From: Leptospira perdikensis | Lineage (GTDB): Bacteria; Spirochaetota; Leptospiria; Leptospirales; Leptospiraceae | Length of the DNA: 64,000 bases | Assembly (NCBI RefSeq): GCF_004769575.1 | Contig: NZ_RQGA01000014.1 | Span: 372,001 to 436,000, forward strand | Reading direction: 5' to 3' | Shown here: positions 17,819-27,560 of the stretch, piece after piece | How the letters are laid out: the number at the start of each line of letters is the position of its first letter | Position numbering within the stretch: position 1 is the stretch's first letter | Program-made: the position numbers and the translations under genes | The notes under the pieces: model-generated | Told to the model about the DNA's origin: nothing | The model's database searches: none | What the model saw: the letters and a program-made list of their open reading frames with translations, nothing else

Positions 17819-20002
17819 TTATGAAATTATCTCTAATGGTGTGTATGCCAATAAGAATTTTTTATCCAAATGAGAGCCAAAACGCACTTCGACCTTACGA
17901 TTATCCCCTGATCCTGAAATAGTAAGGATCCGTCCTTCTCCGTAAACTTTATGCCGCACCTTTGTTCCGACCTGAAAATCCCCATCACCGGCTTTTGCCT
18001 GTACCGATTCAAATTTTTCTTCTGATTTTTGGAACCTTTCTGCCCTTGGAGTAAATTCTGGTCTACGCACTCCATACCGGTTTTCCGTAAATTCTCCCTC
18101 GACAAATTCGCTGGGGAGTTCTTCCAAAAATTGAGAAGGAAGCCTTGCATCCACATCACCAAACTTACGTGTAAATCTAGAAAAACTAATCTCTAAATTT
18201 TTACGGGCACGAGTTATGGCAACATAGGCGAGCCTACGTTCTTCTTCAAGTCCATCGGGTGAATCAATCGATAGAAAATGGGGAAAGGTTCCTTCTTCCA
18301 TTCCTGCCATAAATACATGTTGAAATTCCAATCCTTTCGCATTGTGGACAGTCATCAAAATTACATAGTCCGGCAAATCTTTGGTATTGTCTTCGCTAGT
18401 TATGAGAGATATATTTCCCAGGTATTCTTCCAAAGTGGCTTCTGGATTATTTTCTTCAAATTCTTTGAGAGCATTTACAAATTCATTTAAATTGGAGAGT
18501 CTTGAGAAAGAATCCTCTGTGCCTTCGTTTTCCAAAAATTCCCGATAACCAGAATGTTCTAAAACCTCATAGGCAATTTCAGATGGTGTTTTTTTTCCAA
18601 GATCTTCCATGGCAGAATCAAACATTCGATACAAAGAAGCTAACTTTTGCGAGGTGCCTTTTTTAATATCCGGAACTGCTTTTCCCAAACATTCAAATAA
18701 GGAGAGACCTTCATTTACGGAATAAGATAACAAACGACTGACCGTTGTGTCACCAATTCCACGCGGTGGTGAGTTGATAATTCGTAAAAGCGATGTGGAA
18801 TCTACCGGATTCACAACAACTGAAAGGTAAGCGATTAAATCTTTAACCTCTTTCCTATCAAAGAAACGAAACCCACCAAAAATTTTATAAGGAATGGCTC
18901 TTTTTCGCAAGGCTTCTTCAAAATACCGGGATTGTGAATTGGTTCTATAAAATACTGCAAAACTTGAATACTTTTGTCCCCTTCTCGCACTGGATTGAAT
19001 TTTTTGAACAATTCCCTCTGCTTCTTCCATTTCATTTTGATAAGAAGTAACTTTGATTTTATCCCCCATCGGATTTTCAGTGCGAAGGGTTTTATTGGTT
19101 CTTTGTTTGTTATTAGAAATAAGAGCAGCCGCAGTTTCAATAATGGTTTTCGTGGAACGATAGTTCTCTTCCAATTTTACAACGACAGCCTCCGGATAAT
19201 CCTTTTTGAAGTTTAGAATATTCGAAATATCAGCACCGCGCCAGGAATAAATAGACTGGTCATCGTCACCTACAACACAAAGATTTTTGTGAAAAGAAGA
19301 CAAAGACTGTACTAAATGATATTGAATTTTATTTGTATCTTGGTATTCGTCCACCATGATGTATTTCCAAAGTCTTTGGTATTTTTCCAAAATCACAGGA
19401 AAATCACGAAACAAAATAACCGTCTTTAAAATCAAATCACCAAAATCCAGAGCATTACGTAAGTCTTTACGTTTTTCATATTCTAAGAAAACAGAAGCTA
19501 TGGTCTTTGTATAGGAGTCGTCAGCCTTTTTTTTAGCATATTCTTCAGCTGTCATAAAGGAATCTTTTGATGAAGAAAAGGTATTGGCTAAACTTGATGG
19601 CCGAAATTCTTTTGTGTCCATATCTTTGGATTTTAGAATTTCTTTGATGAGGGACTCTTGCATATCACTGTCATAAACAGTAAAATTATTTCCAATCCCC
19701 AAAACTTTTCCTTCTCTTCGCAACAAATACAAACAAAGAGAGTGAAAGGTTCGAACCAATGGTTCACCATTTCCTTCTGGCAACAAACTACGGCATCGGA
19801 TGCGCATTTCTTCCGCTGCTTTGTTGGTAAATGTGACTGCTAAAATTTGATTAGGATATACTTTATGATTTAGGATTAGATTGGCAATGCGGTAGGTAAT
19901 CACTCGAGTTTTACCAGAACCAGCACCAGCCAAAATGAGTAGAGGGCCGTCTACTGATTCAACAGCCTTTTTTTGTTCGGAATTGAGTCCAACTAACTCC
20001 AC
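17819..20002 (-). CDS. UvrD/PcrA-type superfamily 1 DNA helicase
   Basis: 727 residues. Walker A LLILAGAGSGKTR is near residue 22. Motif Ia TNKAAEEMR, motif II MVDEYQDTN, motif III VGDDDQSIYSWRGAD, motif IV VKLEENYRST, motif V MTVHNAKGLEF and motif VI VAITRARKNLEIS are all intact. The C-terminus has the PcrA-type Tudor-like tail (GTKVRHKVYGEGRI). It unwinds DNA 3'-5' in repair and replication restart. GTG at 20002 lies next to the bamA stop, so it shares that transcript. Whether to call it uvrD, pcrA or rep cannot be settled by eye; the tail favours pcrA. Confidence 0.93.
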   Translation of the reverse strand: MELVGLNSEQKKAVESVDGPLLILAGAGSGKTRVITYRIANLILNHKVYPNQILAVTFTNKAAEEMRIRCRSLLPEGNGEPLVRTFHSLCLYLLRREGKVLGIGNNFTVYDSDMQESLIKEILKSKDMDTKEFRPSSLANTFSSSKDSFMTAEEYAKKKADDSYTKTIASVFLEYEKRKDLRNALDFGDLILKTVILFRDFPVILEKYQRLWKYIMVDEYQDTNKIQYHLVQSLSSFHKNLCVVGDDDQSIYSWRGADISNILNFKKDYPEAVVVKLEENYRSTKTIIETAAALISNNKQRTNKTLRTENPMGDKIKVTSYQNEMEEAEGIVQKIQSSARRGQKYSSFAVFYRTNSQSRYFEEALRKRAIPYKIFGGFRFFDRKEVKDLIAYLSVVVNPVDSTSLLRIINSPPRGIGDTTVSRLLSYSVNEGLSLFECLGKAVPDIKKGTSQKLASLYRMFDSAMEDLGKKTPSEIAYEVLEHSGYREFLENEGTEDSFSRLSNLNEFVNALKEFEENNPEATLEEYLGNISLITSEDNTKDLPDYVILMTVHNAKGLEFQHVFMAGMEEGTFPHFLSIDSPDGLEEERRLAYVAITRARKNLEISFSRFTRKFGDVDARLPSQFLEELPSEFVEGEFTENRYGVRRPEFTPRAERFQKSEEKFESVQAKAGDGDFQVGTKVRHKVYGEGRILTISGSGDNRKVEVRFGSHLDKKFLLAYTPLEIIS

Positions 20003-22879
20003 TTAGAATCGCATATCCCCAATACCAAAAACAAACTGAAAACTATTATTATCTGGATAAAGTCCAAAAGGCCTTTCTTCTACACCCGTATAACGAATCC
20101 TTTGTGCAAAATACAAACGAAGTGGTAATACTGGAATTTGAATCCTGAGACCAAAACCCCATGAAAATCGAAAGTTTGACATAGATAAGTTTTTACTGGA
20201 AAGAACTAAGTTTCCAGGATCATTTACAACAAGAGGTGACTCTGGAAGTTTTTGGCCATACGAGTTGTAATTTTCATAAAGATAGGTTTCCACTGGTTCC
20301 GAATATCTTTGTGCTCGAACCAGGGCATCATAGTTTTTAAAATATTCTTTCCTTTCTCCGACTGCTCGATTGAGTTCTTCATACATTGCGCCCGCATCGA
20401 AGAAAACAACAAACCAAAGTAATGAAGGTTCAATCGGAAATCTTAACTCAGAAGTAAACAAGACCCGGCTGGAAGCACCGTTTTTCCATTCATCCGGATA
20501 ATATTTATCATCAAAGAACCAACCACGAAGAGATTCATACCCTCCAAGAAACAAACGGTCTTGCACCTGAATGTATGGAATTCGTTCTTTATCTTGATTT
20601 TTATATTTCGGAGTTCTCTCAAATGTGAATACAGATGAAGTTCTAAATTGTTGCACCACTCGCCATCGCCTAAGAGCATTTTTGCGAATGAGTCCAAAAA
20701 AAGTATAATCAAACCAAGTATGGTAGTATTCCAAAATAGGGCTGAATTGGTCGAAATGCGACTCTCCACCAAGGAACTGCCCGACATTGTCCACAGAGAA
20801 AATCAAATTAAAACCTTGAGTCGAATTAAATACGTTATCCCTACTATCGTAAGCGATACCATTTGTAAGTTGCGATCGAAATTGCCAACCGCGATCAACT
20901 TCCGCAAGTACTTGGTCAGATACAAGTGAGGTCGGACGAGTGGATGCGAAAAAAGACGGTGAGTAACGATGAAAATGTGTCCAGTTGATCAGAAATCTAT
21001 GACCAAGACCCGCACTCACACCCACCCCAGATCTTTCATAGGAAGCAACTTCTTTAATCCCTTGGTTGTTGTTTTCTGTGATAGATGTGGCTCCCACAAA
21101 CAAAGTTCGGGAAGAATAAAATGCAGAAAGAGTGAGTGACCAAGGTTTATCCATAAACCAAGGTTCTGTCCAAGATATTTGCAAATAACGGCGAATTGGT
21201 CCAAATTCCACACGGCCTGTGATTTGTTGCCCGGATCCATTTAAGTTATTTTCACCTAATTGAGTAAAAATGGAAAACCCGGTAATGGTTCCGTATCCAC
21301 CCCCCATAGAAACAGTACCTGTTGGTTGTTCTACGAGCTCAATAATGAGGTTCATTTTCGTTTCGTCAGAACCAGGCCTCATATTAAAGTTTACTTCTTT
21401 AAAATAACCTAAGTTAAAGATACGTTCACGAGACCGGTTTACTAAAGTGGAATTAAAAAGATCTCCCGGTTTAAAAAGAAGTTCCCTTCGAATCACACGG
21501 TCTTGTGTTTTTTTATTTCCTTTAATAATAATATTTTCGATAAAAGCTAAGTTGTTTTCACGAATGGTAAAATCCACGTGAATGAATTTTTTTCCTCTTA
21601 GTTTAGGTTCATCTTCGTAAATTTTTCTTAACTTAGCTACATTTAGGCGATTGTATTCTTCATTACAATCAGAAGTAGCATCAGCACTTCCTCGTTTATC
21701 ACAATTCTCATAACGTGACAGAGAACCATCACTCAACTCGATTACCTTTCTACGAGGTATCACTTGCGCAAATAAATATCCTTTTGCAGAATAGGCTTCG
21801 TTGATGGATGCTCTATCCTTCTGAAATTTGGTTTCATCAAAAACTTCACCCACATCAGCCGGAGCAAATTCAAATTGGTCCTCTAAATATTTCACAGGAT
21901 AAACGGGAGACCATTCTTCTTTAGGTGTTCCGATTGGGTTATTTTCCTTATTTAAAAACTGAGGCATCCCATTGGGAGCAATGGTCATATCATGACTTGT
22001 CGAATACCCGTTATAAAAATACTGTTCCCCTTCTATGATTTTAAAATTAACAATAACAACTCGTTTATCTTTTTTTTGAGGATTTTCCCAACGAATTTCC
22101 CAATTGGTTCCTTCGTTGCTAAGTTCTGCATCGACATATCCTCTGGATTTTAAATAAGCAGCGATTTTTTGTTTGTCTGATTCAAAAGCCGATTCTTTAA
22201 AGACTCCCGATTCAATGATTCCGCTTTCTTTTAAATCCATGATTCCTTGGACATCATAGGTATCAATTTCACTATTCCCAAAGATATTGATTTTACTGAC
22301 AGGGATCTCTTCCCCTTCATCAATAATGAATTTTACTTTTACAGTGTTTGTGTCCGGGTTAACGGGCTCTGTTTCAAAACGAACGTAAGCTAGGAAAAAA
22401 CCTTCGTCGCGATACTTCTTTAAAATCACTTCCTTCGATAAAGTAACTTTTTTGGGAGTGATTACCTCATTTTCTTTTAGCGGAATTTTATCACGTAAGT
22501 CAGAAGGGAATACTTCGTCGGCACCAATAAAATCAATGTCTTTCACTCGTGGTCTTTCTTTGACTACCACAAGGATTTTAACACCATCCCCGTCTGCTTC
22601 GCCTTGGATATCAATATGATAGAAGAATCCAGAAACAAACAAAGCACGCATGTCTGCATTCAGTAAACCTTGAGACAATTGCATGCCAGGGCGCATGTCC
22701 ATTAAATCTAAGATATCATCAGAAGATGTATTTATATTTCCCTTAAATTCAACTTTAGTAATGACTTTATCTAAGAATACAGATCGATTCGACCAAAGAG
22801 AAACCCACTCTGCCGAAACCAGTAAAAGGAGAGATAAAACAAAAAGACTTAAAAACTTTATTTTTTTTCGAATATTCAA
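20003..22879 (-). CDS. bamA: Outer membrane protein assembly factor BamA (Omp85)
   Basis: 958 residues. An N-terminal hydrophobic leader is followed by POTRA-like repeats to about residue 450 (ITKVEFKGN, VKDIDFIGADE, VSKINIFGNSEI, IENIIIKGNKKTQDRVIRRE). The C-terminal 16-strand barrel region includes GGGYGTITGFS, AYDSRDNVFNSTQG and the terminal FGIGDMRF with final Phe. It is longer than E. coli BamA (810), mostly from acidic inserts in the POTRA region (about residues 285-345 and 375-420). It inserts beta-barrel proteins in the outer membrane. The start is TTG at 22879, five bases after exbD. Confidence 0.93.
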   Translation of the reverse strand: MNIRKKIKFLSLFVLSLLLLVSAEWVSLWSNRSVFLDKVITKVEFKGNINTSSDDILDLMDMRPGMQLSQGLLNADMRALFVSGFFYHIDIQGEADGDGVKILVVVKERPRVKDIDFIGADEVFPSDLRDKIPLKENEVITPKKVTLSKEVILKKYRDEGFFLAYVRFETEPVNPDTNTVKVKFIIDEGEEIPVSKINIFGNSEIDTYDVQGIMDLKESGIIESGVFKESAFESDKQKIAAYLKSRGYVDAELSNEGTNWEIRWENPQKKDKRVVIVNFKIIEGEQYFYNGYSTSHDMTIAPNGMPQFLNKENNPIGTPKEEWSPVYPVKYLEDQFEFAPADVGEVFDETKFQKDRASINEAYSAKGYLFAQVIPRRKVIELSDGSLSRYENCDKRGSADATSDCNEEYNRLNVAKLRKIYEDEPKLRGKKFIHVDFTIRENNLAFIENIIIKGNKKTQDRVIRRELLFKPGDLFNSTLVNRSRERIFNLGYFKEVNFNMRPGSDETKMNLIIELVEQPTGTVSMGGGYGTITGFSIFTQLGENNLNGSGQQITGRVEFGPIRRYLQISWTEPWFMDKPWSLTLSAFYSSRTLFVGATSITENNNQGIKEVASYERSGVGVSAGLGHRFLINWTHFHRYSPSFFASTRPTSLVSDQVLAEVDRGWQFRSQLTNGIAYDSRDNVFNSTQGFNLIFSVDNVGQFLGGESHFDQFSPILEYYHTWFDYTFFGLIRKNALRRWRVVQQFRTSSVFTFERTPKYKNQDKERIPYIQVQDRLFLGGYESLRGWFFDDKYYPDEWKNGASSRVLFTSELRFPIEPSLLWFVVFFDAGAMYEELNRAVGERKEYFKNYDALVRAQRYSEPVETYLYENYNSYGQKLPESPLVVNDPGNLVLSSKNLSMSNFRFSWGFGLRIQIPVLPLRLYFAQRIRYTGVEERPFGLYPDNNSFQFVFGIGDMRF

Positions 22880-22883
22880 AAAA

Positions 22884-23315
22884 TCACTTAGATGTGCCTT
22901 TTACCATTGCTAGGTTAAAGCGACTAACACCGGCAGCATTGACTGCATCGATTACCTTAACCACAACTTGGTAGGACGCACCACCATCTCCACGAATAAT
23001 GACTTTATTTTTTTTCGGATCTCTTTCTTTTTCTGGGCCAAGGAATCCATTGATTTTTTCAGTGAGCCCCTCGAGAGCCACTGGCTCCGAATTTTGATCT
23101 AAATATATTTTTCCTTGTTTGTCTACAGTGATCACTAGTTCATCTTTTTGTTTTTCTTTAGCAACACTGGAGGAACGTGGCAACTCCACCTTCAACGCAG
23201 TGTTTTTCTCCAAAGTTGCGTTCATCAAAAAGTAAATCACTATAAAGGAAATAACATCGATTAGAGGCGCTAGTTCGATATTATTAAATGATTTTTGCGT
23301 TTTGCGAAATTTCAT
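22884..23315 (-). CDS. ExbD/TolR-family protein
   Basis: 143 residues. One N-terminal transmembrane helix with the essential Asp ([17 protein letters not shown]) is followed by a periplasmic domain of the usual ExbD/TolR type. It works with the ExbB/TolQ-type partner encoded 6 bases upstream to turn proton flow into mechanical work on an envelope protein. It comes directly before bamA. No tonB, tolA or tolB is in the cluster, so the driven partner is unknown. Confidence 0.9.
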   Translation of the reverse strand: MKFRKTQKSFNNIELAPLIDVISFIVIYFLMNATLEKNTALKVELPRSSSVAKEKQKDELVITVDKQGKIYLDQNSEPVALEGLTEKINGFLGPEKERDPKKNKVIIRGDGGASYQVVVKVIDAVNAAGVSRFNLAMVKGTSK

Positions 23316-23321
23316 TTAGAT

Positions 23322-23939
23322 CTATCGTTTGTTTAAGTGAGGTAAAACAAGATCAGTCACGTTTTCCATTTCTATAATTCTTTCCTCTTTCATTCGAGTA
23401 AAAAGATTATAAAAAATATACGCAGGAATGGCAATTCCAAGCCCCATGGCAGTGGTAATCAGCGCTTCTGAAATCCCAACTTCTGCACCTTGAGTTCCCG
23501 CACCCTCTGCAAAGGAACGAACAATTCCGATTACAGTTCCAAGAACACCAAGTAATGGGCCTATTGTGGCAATGGTTCCAAGACCAGTTAGATAACGTTC
23601 CATAAGATAAATTTGGCGAAAACCTTCTTGGCGGATGTCGTCTTCCCAAAACTGGACTCCACGACGTTTGAGATCAAACGCCATACGTAAAAGAACGGCT
23701 GCAGGTGACTGAACATCTTGGCCGAGTATATCTTTTGCCTCATCCCATTTTTGTTCACGAGCCAATTCCCGAACTCTTCGGAAATGATCTTGTGGGATAG
23801 CTTTTAATCTCCAGTAATAAACAAGTCGTTCCACAATGATGGTAAAACCAACGATGGATACAAAGATGATTAAAATGGGAATGGTTTGCGGAGGAACCGA
23901 GGAAATGATTGAATCTGATTTAGCGAAAGGAAAAGACAT
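23322..23939 (-). CDS. MotA/TolQ/ExbB-family proton channel protein
   Basis: 205 residues with three membrane segments: residues about 18-38, then two near 118-140 and 152-175. The conserved family stretch GLGTIATIGPLLGVLGTVIGIVRSF is present. Together with ExbD it would form the inner-membrane motor. It opens the exbB-exbD-bamA-helicase run. The 75 bases between it and recN may hold its promoter, though I see no clear boxes. Confidence 0.92.
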   Translation of the reverse strand: MSFPFAKSDSIISSVPPQTIPILIIFVSIVGFTIIVERLVYYWRLKAIPQDHFRRVRELAREQKWDEAKDILGQDVQSPAAVLLRMAFDLKRRGVQFWEDDIRQEGFRQIYLMERYLTGLGTIATIGPLLGVLGTVIGIVRSFAEGAGTQGAEVGISEALITTAMGLGIAIPAYIFYNLFTRMKEERIIEMENVTDLVLPHLNKR

Positions 23940-24014
23940 GAATGGGACCCCATTGAAGGATTACGAATAGAGTTTTCAGTCTTCCCTTTTTCGCCAAATA
24001 CTATTTTTAAGACA

Positions 24015-25724
24015 CTAACCTGCTTTTTTCATTAGTAGATCTGTCGCTGCTTTTAAGACCGCAGAAGTCAACTGTTTACCACCAATCATTCGGGCAAGCT
24101 CCCTTTTCCTTTCCTCAAAGTCAAGAATCGCAGCATAGGACACAGTCCTACCACCTTCCTGGCGTTTTTCGATCTTGATTTGATGATCCCCAGCGGCCGC
24201 CACCTGTTGTGTGTGTGTGATTAGGAGAATTTGTGAGTTTCTTGCTAGTTTTTTAAGCTTAGTTGCCATCGCCTCCGCAGCCTCCCCACCAAGACCTGTA
24301 TCCACCTCATCCAAAACCAACATTTGAGGCGAAGGGGCCTGTTTTCCGAGAACACTCCTCAGTGCAAGCATCACCCGGGACAATTCACCACCAGAGGCCA
24401 CTTTGCGAAGTGGACGTGGTTTTTCTCCTGGATTGGCGCTAAAATAGAACTCAATTTGGTCGAGTCCCGATTCCGAAAGAAAATAAGACTTCGATCCTTC
24501 TTCCACTTCACCTTCAGGATTTTCTTCCCAACGAAGAACCACTTGGAGTTTTCCTCCCTCAAGTCCCAAATCCGCCATCTCTTTTTGAACATCCTCTTCA
24601 AACTGCGATATCACATTACGACGTAATTTCGAAAGTTGGAATCCTAGTTCTTTCATCTCCGTTAAGCATTGGTCTTTTTTGATTCGTAAAAAATCCTCAT
24701 CCCCTGCTTGTTCGTTCCAACGTTCGAGCTCCGATTTTTTCTCTTCGAGCAAAAGGTTGATCTCGGTTAAACTGACATTGTATTTTTTCTTTAGTTTTTT
24801 AATGTCCTGGAGTCTAGACTGAACCATATCCAAACGTTCTGGGCTAAAAAATAATTCCTCTTCTTCTTCTCTGATAATTGATTTCAGCGATTTTAACCTG
24901 TCATAAACTTCTTCCCATTCTTCCAACATTTCCTTCTTTTCAGGAATCAAAATAGAAACTTTCTGAATGGCATGGATGAGAGTTGGGAATACTTTCAAAA
25001 TTGAGTTTTCTTTCTCTGTCAATTCCTCTAAGACCAAACGGTAGTTCTCCGCTAGTTTTTCGCCATTGGCCAAAAGAGATTCTTCTGAAGATAAACTTTC
25101 ATCTTCTCCTTCTTTGGGTGAAACGGATTCGATCTCTTCGATTTCATACTCGAGGATTTCTTTTCGTTTGAGCATCGTACGTCTCGTTTCTTCAAAATCG
25201 GAAAGTTTTTGTTTCCAATGACGGTATTGTTGTAATGCGGATTTAAATTTGAATTTTAAGGATTCCAAATTGCCATAGCGGTCTAAAAATTCCAACTGGT
25301 TGGATTTTTCGAGTAGGAATAGTTGTTCGTTTTGGGAATGGATTTCCGCCATCGTTTTTCCAAGCTCCCGAAGATGGGTGGTGGAAGCCAAACTCTCTCC
25401 GATTTTCACCCGCGCTTTTCCATCTTTCATTAGCTCCTTAGTGATGATAATCTCATCACCCGTATAACGAAAGCCTTGTTCCATCAAATAGTCTTTGGCT
25501 AAGTTTTGTCCGGTTAAAGATAGAACAGCTTGCAAAGAATACCGCTCCTTTCCTTGTCGAATGTTGGCCGTGGAACATCGCCCTCCAAACAAAGAAGCCA
25601 GGGCATCGAAAATTAAGGATTTTCCGGCACCGGACTCGCCAGTAAAGACAGAGAGACCATCCGCAAGGGAAAGTTCCAGGGATTCAAAGAGTGCAAAATC
25701 TTTAATTTTCAAATGTGTAATCAT
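24015..25724 (-). CDS. recN: DNA repair protein RecN
   Basis: 569 residues of the SMC-like ABC family. Walker A FTGESGAGKSLIFDAL is near residue 30. A long coiled-coil middle (about residues 155-375) follows. The signature SGGELSRVMLALRSVLG and Walker B LVLDEVDTGLGGEA are near residues 440 and 472. It acts in double-strand break repair. ATG at 25724 has AGGAG six bases upstream. A small palindrome TGTTTGCTAAACA (25734-25746) sits between the ribosome site and the divergent gene. Confidence 0.95.
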   Translation of the reverse strand: MITHLKIKDFALFESLELSLADGLSVFTGESGAGKSLIFDALASLFGGRCSTANIRQGKERYSLQAVLSLTGQNLAKDYLMEQGFRYTGDEIIITKELMKDGKARVKIGESLASTTHLRELGKTMAEIHSQNEQLFLLEKSNQLEFLDRYGNLESLKFKFKSALQQYRHWKQKLSDFEETRRTMLKRKEILEYEIEEIESVSPKEGEDESLSSEESLLANGEKLAENYRLVLEELTEKENSILKVFPTLIHAIQKVSILIPEKKEMLEEWEEVYDRLKSLKSIIREEEEELFFSPERLDMVQSRLQDIKKLKKKYNVSLTEINLLLEEKKSELERWNEQAGDEDFLRIKKDQCLTEMKELGFQLSKLRRNVISQFEEDVQKEMADLGLEGGKLQVVLRWEENPEGEVEEGSKSYFLSESGLDQIEFYFSANPGEKPRPLRKVASGGELSRVMLALRSVLGKQAPSPQMLVLDEVDTGLGGEAAEAMATKLKKLARNSQILLITHTQQVAAAGDHQIKIEKRQEGGRTVSYAAILDFEERKRELARMIGGKQLTSAVLKAATDLLMKKAG

Positions 25725-25853
25725 ATAGACTCCTGTTTGCTAAACATACAATTACCACTTAACAAACAAGTAGTCAATGAAATTTTTTAGTTTTTAGGAA
25801 AAAACGAAATTTCTCTCTCTTTCCCCTCTGAAACCCTGGTGGAAAAGGTCCTT

Positions 25854-27560
25854 ATGAAAGATTTAGAAGGAAAAATTCACCTTGTTTCCAGCCTTCCTTT
25901 ATTTCGGAGTTTATCCCGAAAAGAAAAGGTTTGGGTTGCCGAATCCGTTCATATCGTGGAATCAGAAAGAGAAGAAACACTCTTTACTGCGGGAGACTCT
26001 GATCGAAGTTTATTTTTAATTCTTTCTGGCGGAATCAAATTGTTTCTCCCCAAAAAAGGAGAAGGGAAAAGGGAAGAAGAAGTACAATACCTCAAAAAAG
26101 GTGAGTATTTTGGAATTCAATCTCTGCTCACAGGAGAAAAACATAGCCATACAGCCGTTACTGTTACTGAATCAAGATTTCTTGTTCTCTCTCAATCTGG
26201 ATTCCAAAAATTAATCCAAAAAATTCCTTATCTTTCAATTACCTTTTCCAAGATGCTCACCAAATCTCTCCGAGGAGAACTCATTGGTGGAAGAGAATAC
26301 TTTCGTAATTCTGTGGTTTGTCTTGTACATTCCGACCCTGTGGCAAGCGACCATTTGGCAAAGGATCTAGTTTCTTCCATAGAAGAGGAATCGGGAAAAA
26401 AATCCATTGTCCTCCACTTTGCACAAAATGGACAATCAGAAAGCCCTTATCTTAAGTCATATAAGTTCAAAGACTCAGACCGAATCAAAGAAACTCTAGG
26501 CAAACACTACGCAAGCCATTCCTTTATTTTTTTGGAAGTTTTTCCTGACACTGACGAAGAACTCAAACGTCTGTTAATTGACGAATCCGACCATATAGAA
26601 AACTACCTTTCTCCTGATAAAAAAATCAACCTTTGTGATTCGATTACTAGTGAATCCAAAGAAAATGAAATTCTCTACCATGAAACCAATATCAGAGATT
26701 TAATCGAACATGGGAAATGGGAAATCCATATCAGACGAAAGGCAAGAGAACTTTCAGGAGTTCAAATCGGGGTGGCCCTTGGTGGAGGAGCAGCCCTCGG
26801 TCTTGCCCAAGTGGGAATCATGAAAGTCATGGAAGAAGAAGGACTGGTTCCTGATATGATCGCAGGCACTAGTATCGGCGCAGTCATCGGAGCATTTTGG
26901 GCCAGTGGACTCGGTTACAAAGGAATATTACCACTCCTTGCGGAAATCGACAGTATCTTCAAAATGTTCAAACTTGTGGACTTATCATTCCCTGGCCAAG
27001 GACTTTTACATGGAAAACATGTACGTTCCCTTCTTGAAAAGTATTTAGGAGACTTGTATTTTGAAGACCTTCCGATCAAACTGAGACTCATTAGTTGTGA
27101 TATCACAACGAGACAAGAAATTGTTCTTTCGGAAGGAAAGGTATTGGATGCGGTGATGTCGAGTATTTCGATTCCAGGAGTTTTTGTTCCCCAACCCCAA
27201 GAGAATGGAAAAACCTATGTGGACGGCGGAATTGTAAACCCTCTCCCGGTTTCTGCTCTCACCCATGAAGGAGTTGGGAAAATCATTGCCGTCAATTCTA
27301 TGCCCAGCTCCAAAGATGAGATGAAAACAAATAAACTTTTGAATTTGAATGTTTTGGATATCATTGTGAACAGCCTGTATTCCCTCCAATACCGAATTGG
27401 AAAGTACAGTGCTCAAGAAGCGGATGTATATTTAAATCCGATTCTGCCAAATTCCAATTGGTTTGAATTTTGGCGGAGTGCTGAATTCATCCAACTAGGG
27501 GAAACCGTTGTCAAAAGTTCCCTAGAGGAAATCAAACAATTGTTTAGCGAAAAATCTTAA
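25854..27560 (+). CDS. Cyclic-nucleotide-binding-domain patatin-like phospholipase
   Basis: About 568 residues from the ATG at 25854, which has GGAAAAGG six bases upstream. A GTG at 25839 would add five residues. An N-terminal cNMP-binding domain (about residues 10-130, FTAGDSDRSLFLILSGGIKLF) is followed by a linker domain (about 140-290). A C-terminal patatin domain has the oxyanion loop GGGAALG, the nucleophile motif GTSIGAVIG and the dyad Asp in VDGGIVNPLPV. The order matches the neuropathy-target-esterase/RssA-like family, which hydrolyses lysophospholipids. No signal peptide. The 3' end overlaps the convergent gene by 4 bases. Confidence 0.9.
   Translation: MKDLEGKIHLVSSLPLFRSLSRKEKVWVAESVHIVESEREETLFTAGDSDRSLFLILSGGIKLFLPKKGEGKREEEVQYLKKGEYFGIQSLLTGEKHSHTAVTVTESRFLVLSQSGFQKLIQKIPYLSITFSKMLTKSLRGELIGGREYFRNSVVCLVHSDPVASDHLAKDLVSSIEEESGKKSIVLHFAQNGQSESPYLKSYKFKDSDRIKETLGKHYASHSFIFLEVFPDTDEELKRLLIDESDHIENYLSPDKKINLCDSITSESKENEILYHETNIRDLIEHGKWEIHIRRKARELSGVQIGVALGGGAALGLAQVGIMKVMEEEGLVPDMIAGTSIGAVIGAFWASGLGYKGILPLLAEIDSIFKMFKLVDLSFPGQGLLHGKHVRSLLEKYLGDLYFEDLPIKLRLISCDITTRQEIVLSEGKVLDAVMSSISIPGVFVPQPQENGKTYVDGGIVNPLPVSALTHEGVGKIIAVNSMPSSKDEMKTNKLLNLNVLDIIVNSLYSLQYRIGKYSAQEADVYLNPILPNSNWFEFWRSAEFIQLGETVVKSSLEEIKQLFSEKS

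Noticed and set aside
25734..25746. Canonical LexA box before recN
   Set aside because: It matches neither GAAC-N4-GTTC nor TTTG-N5-CAAA; kept only as an unexplained palindrome.
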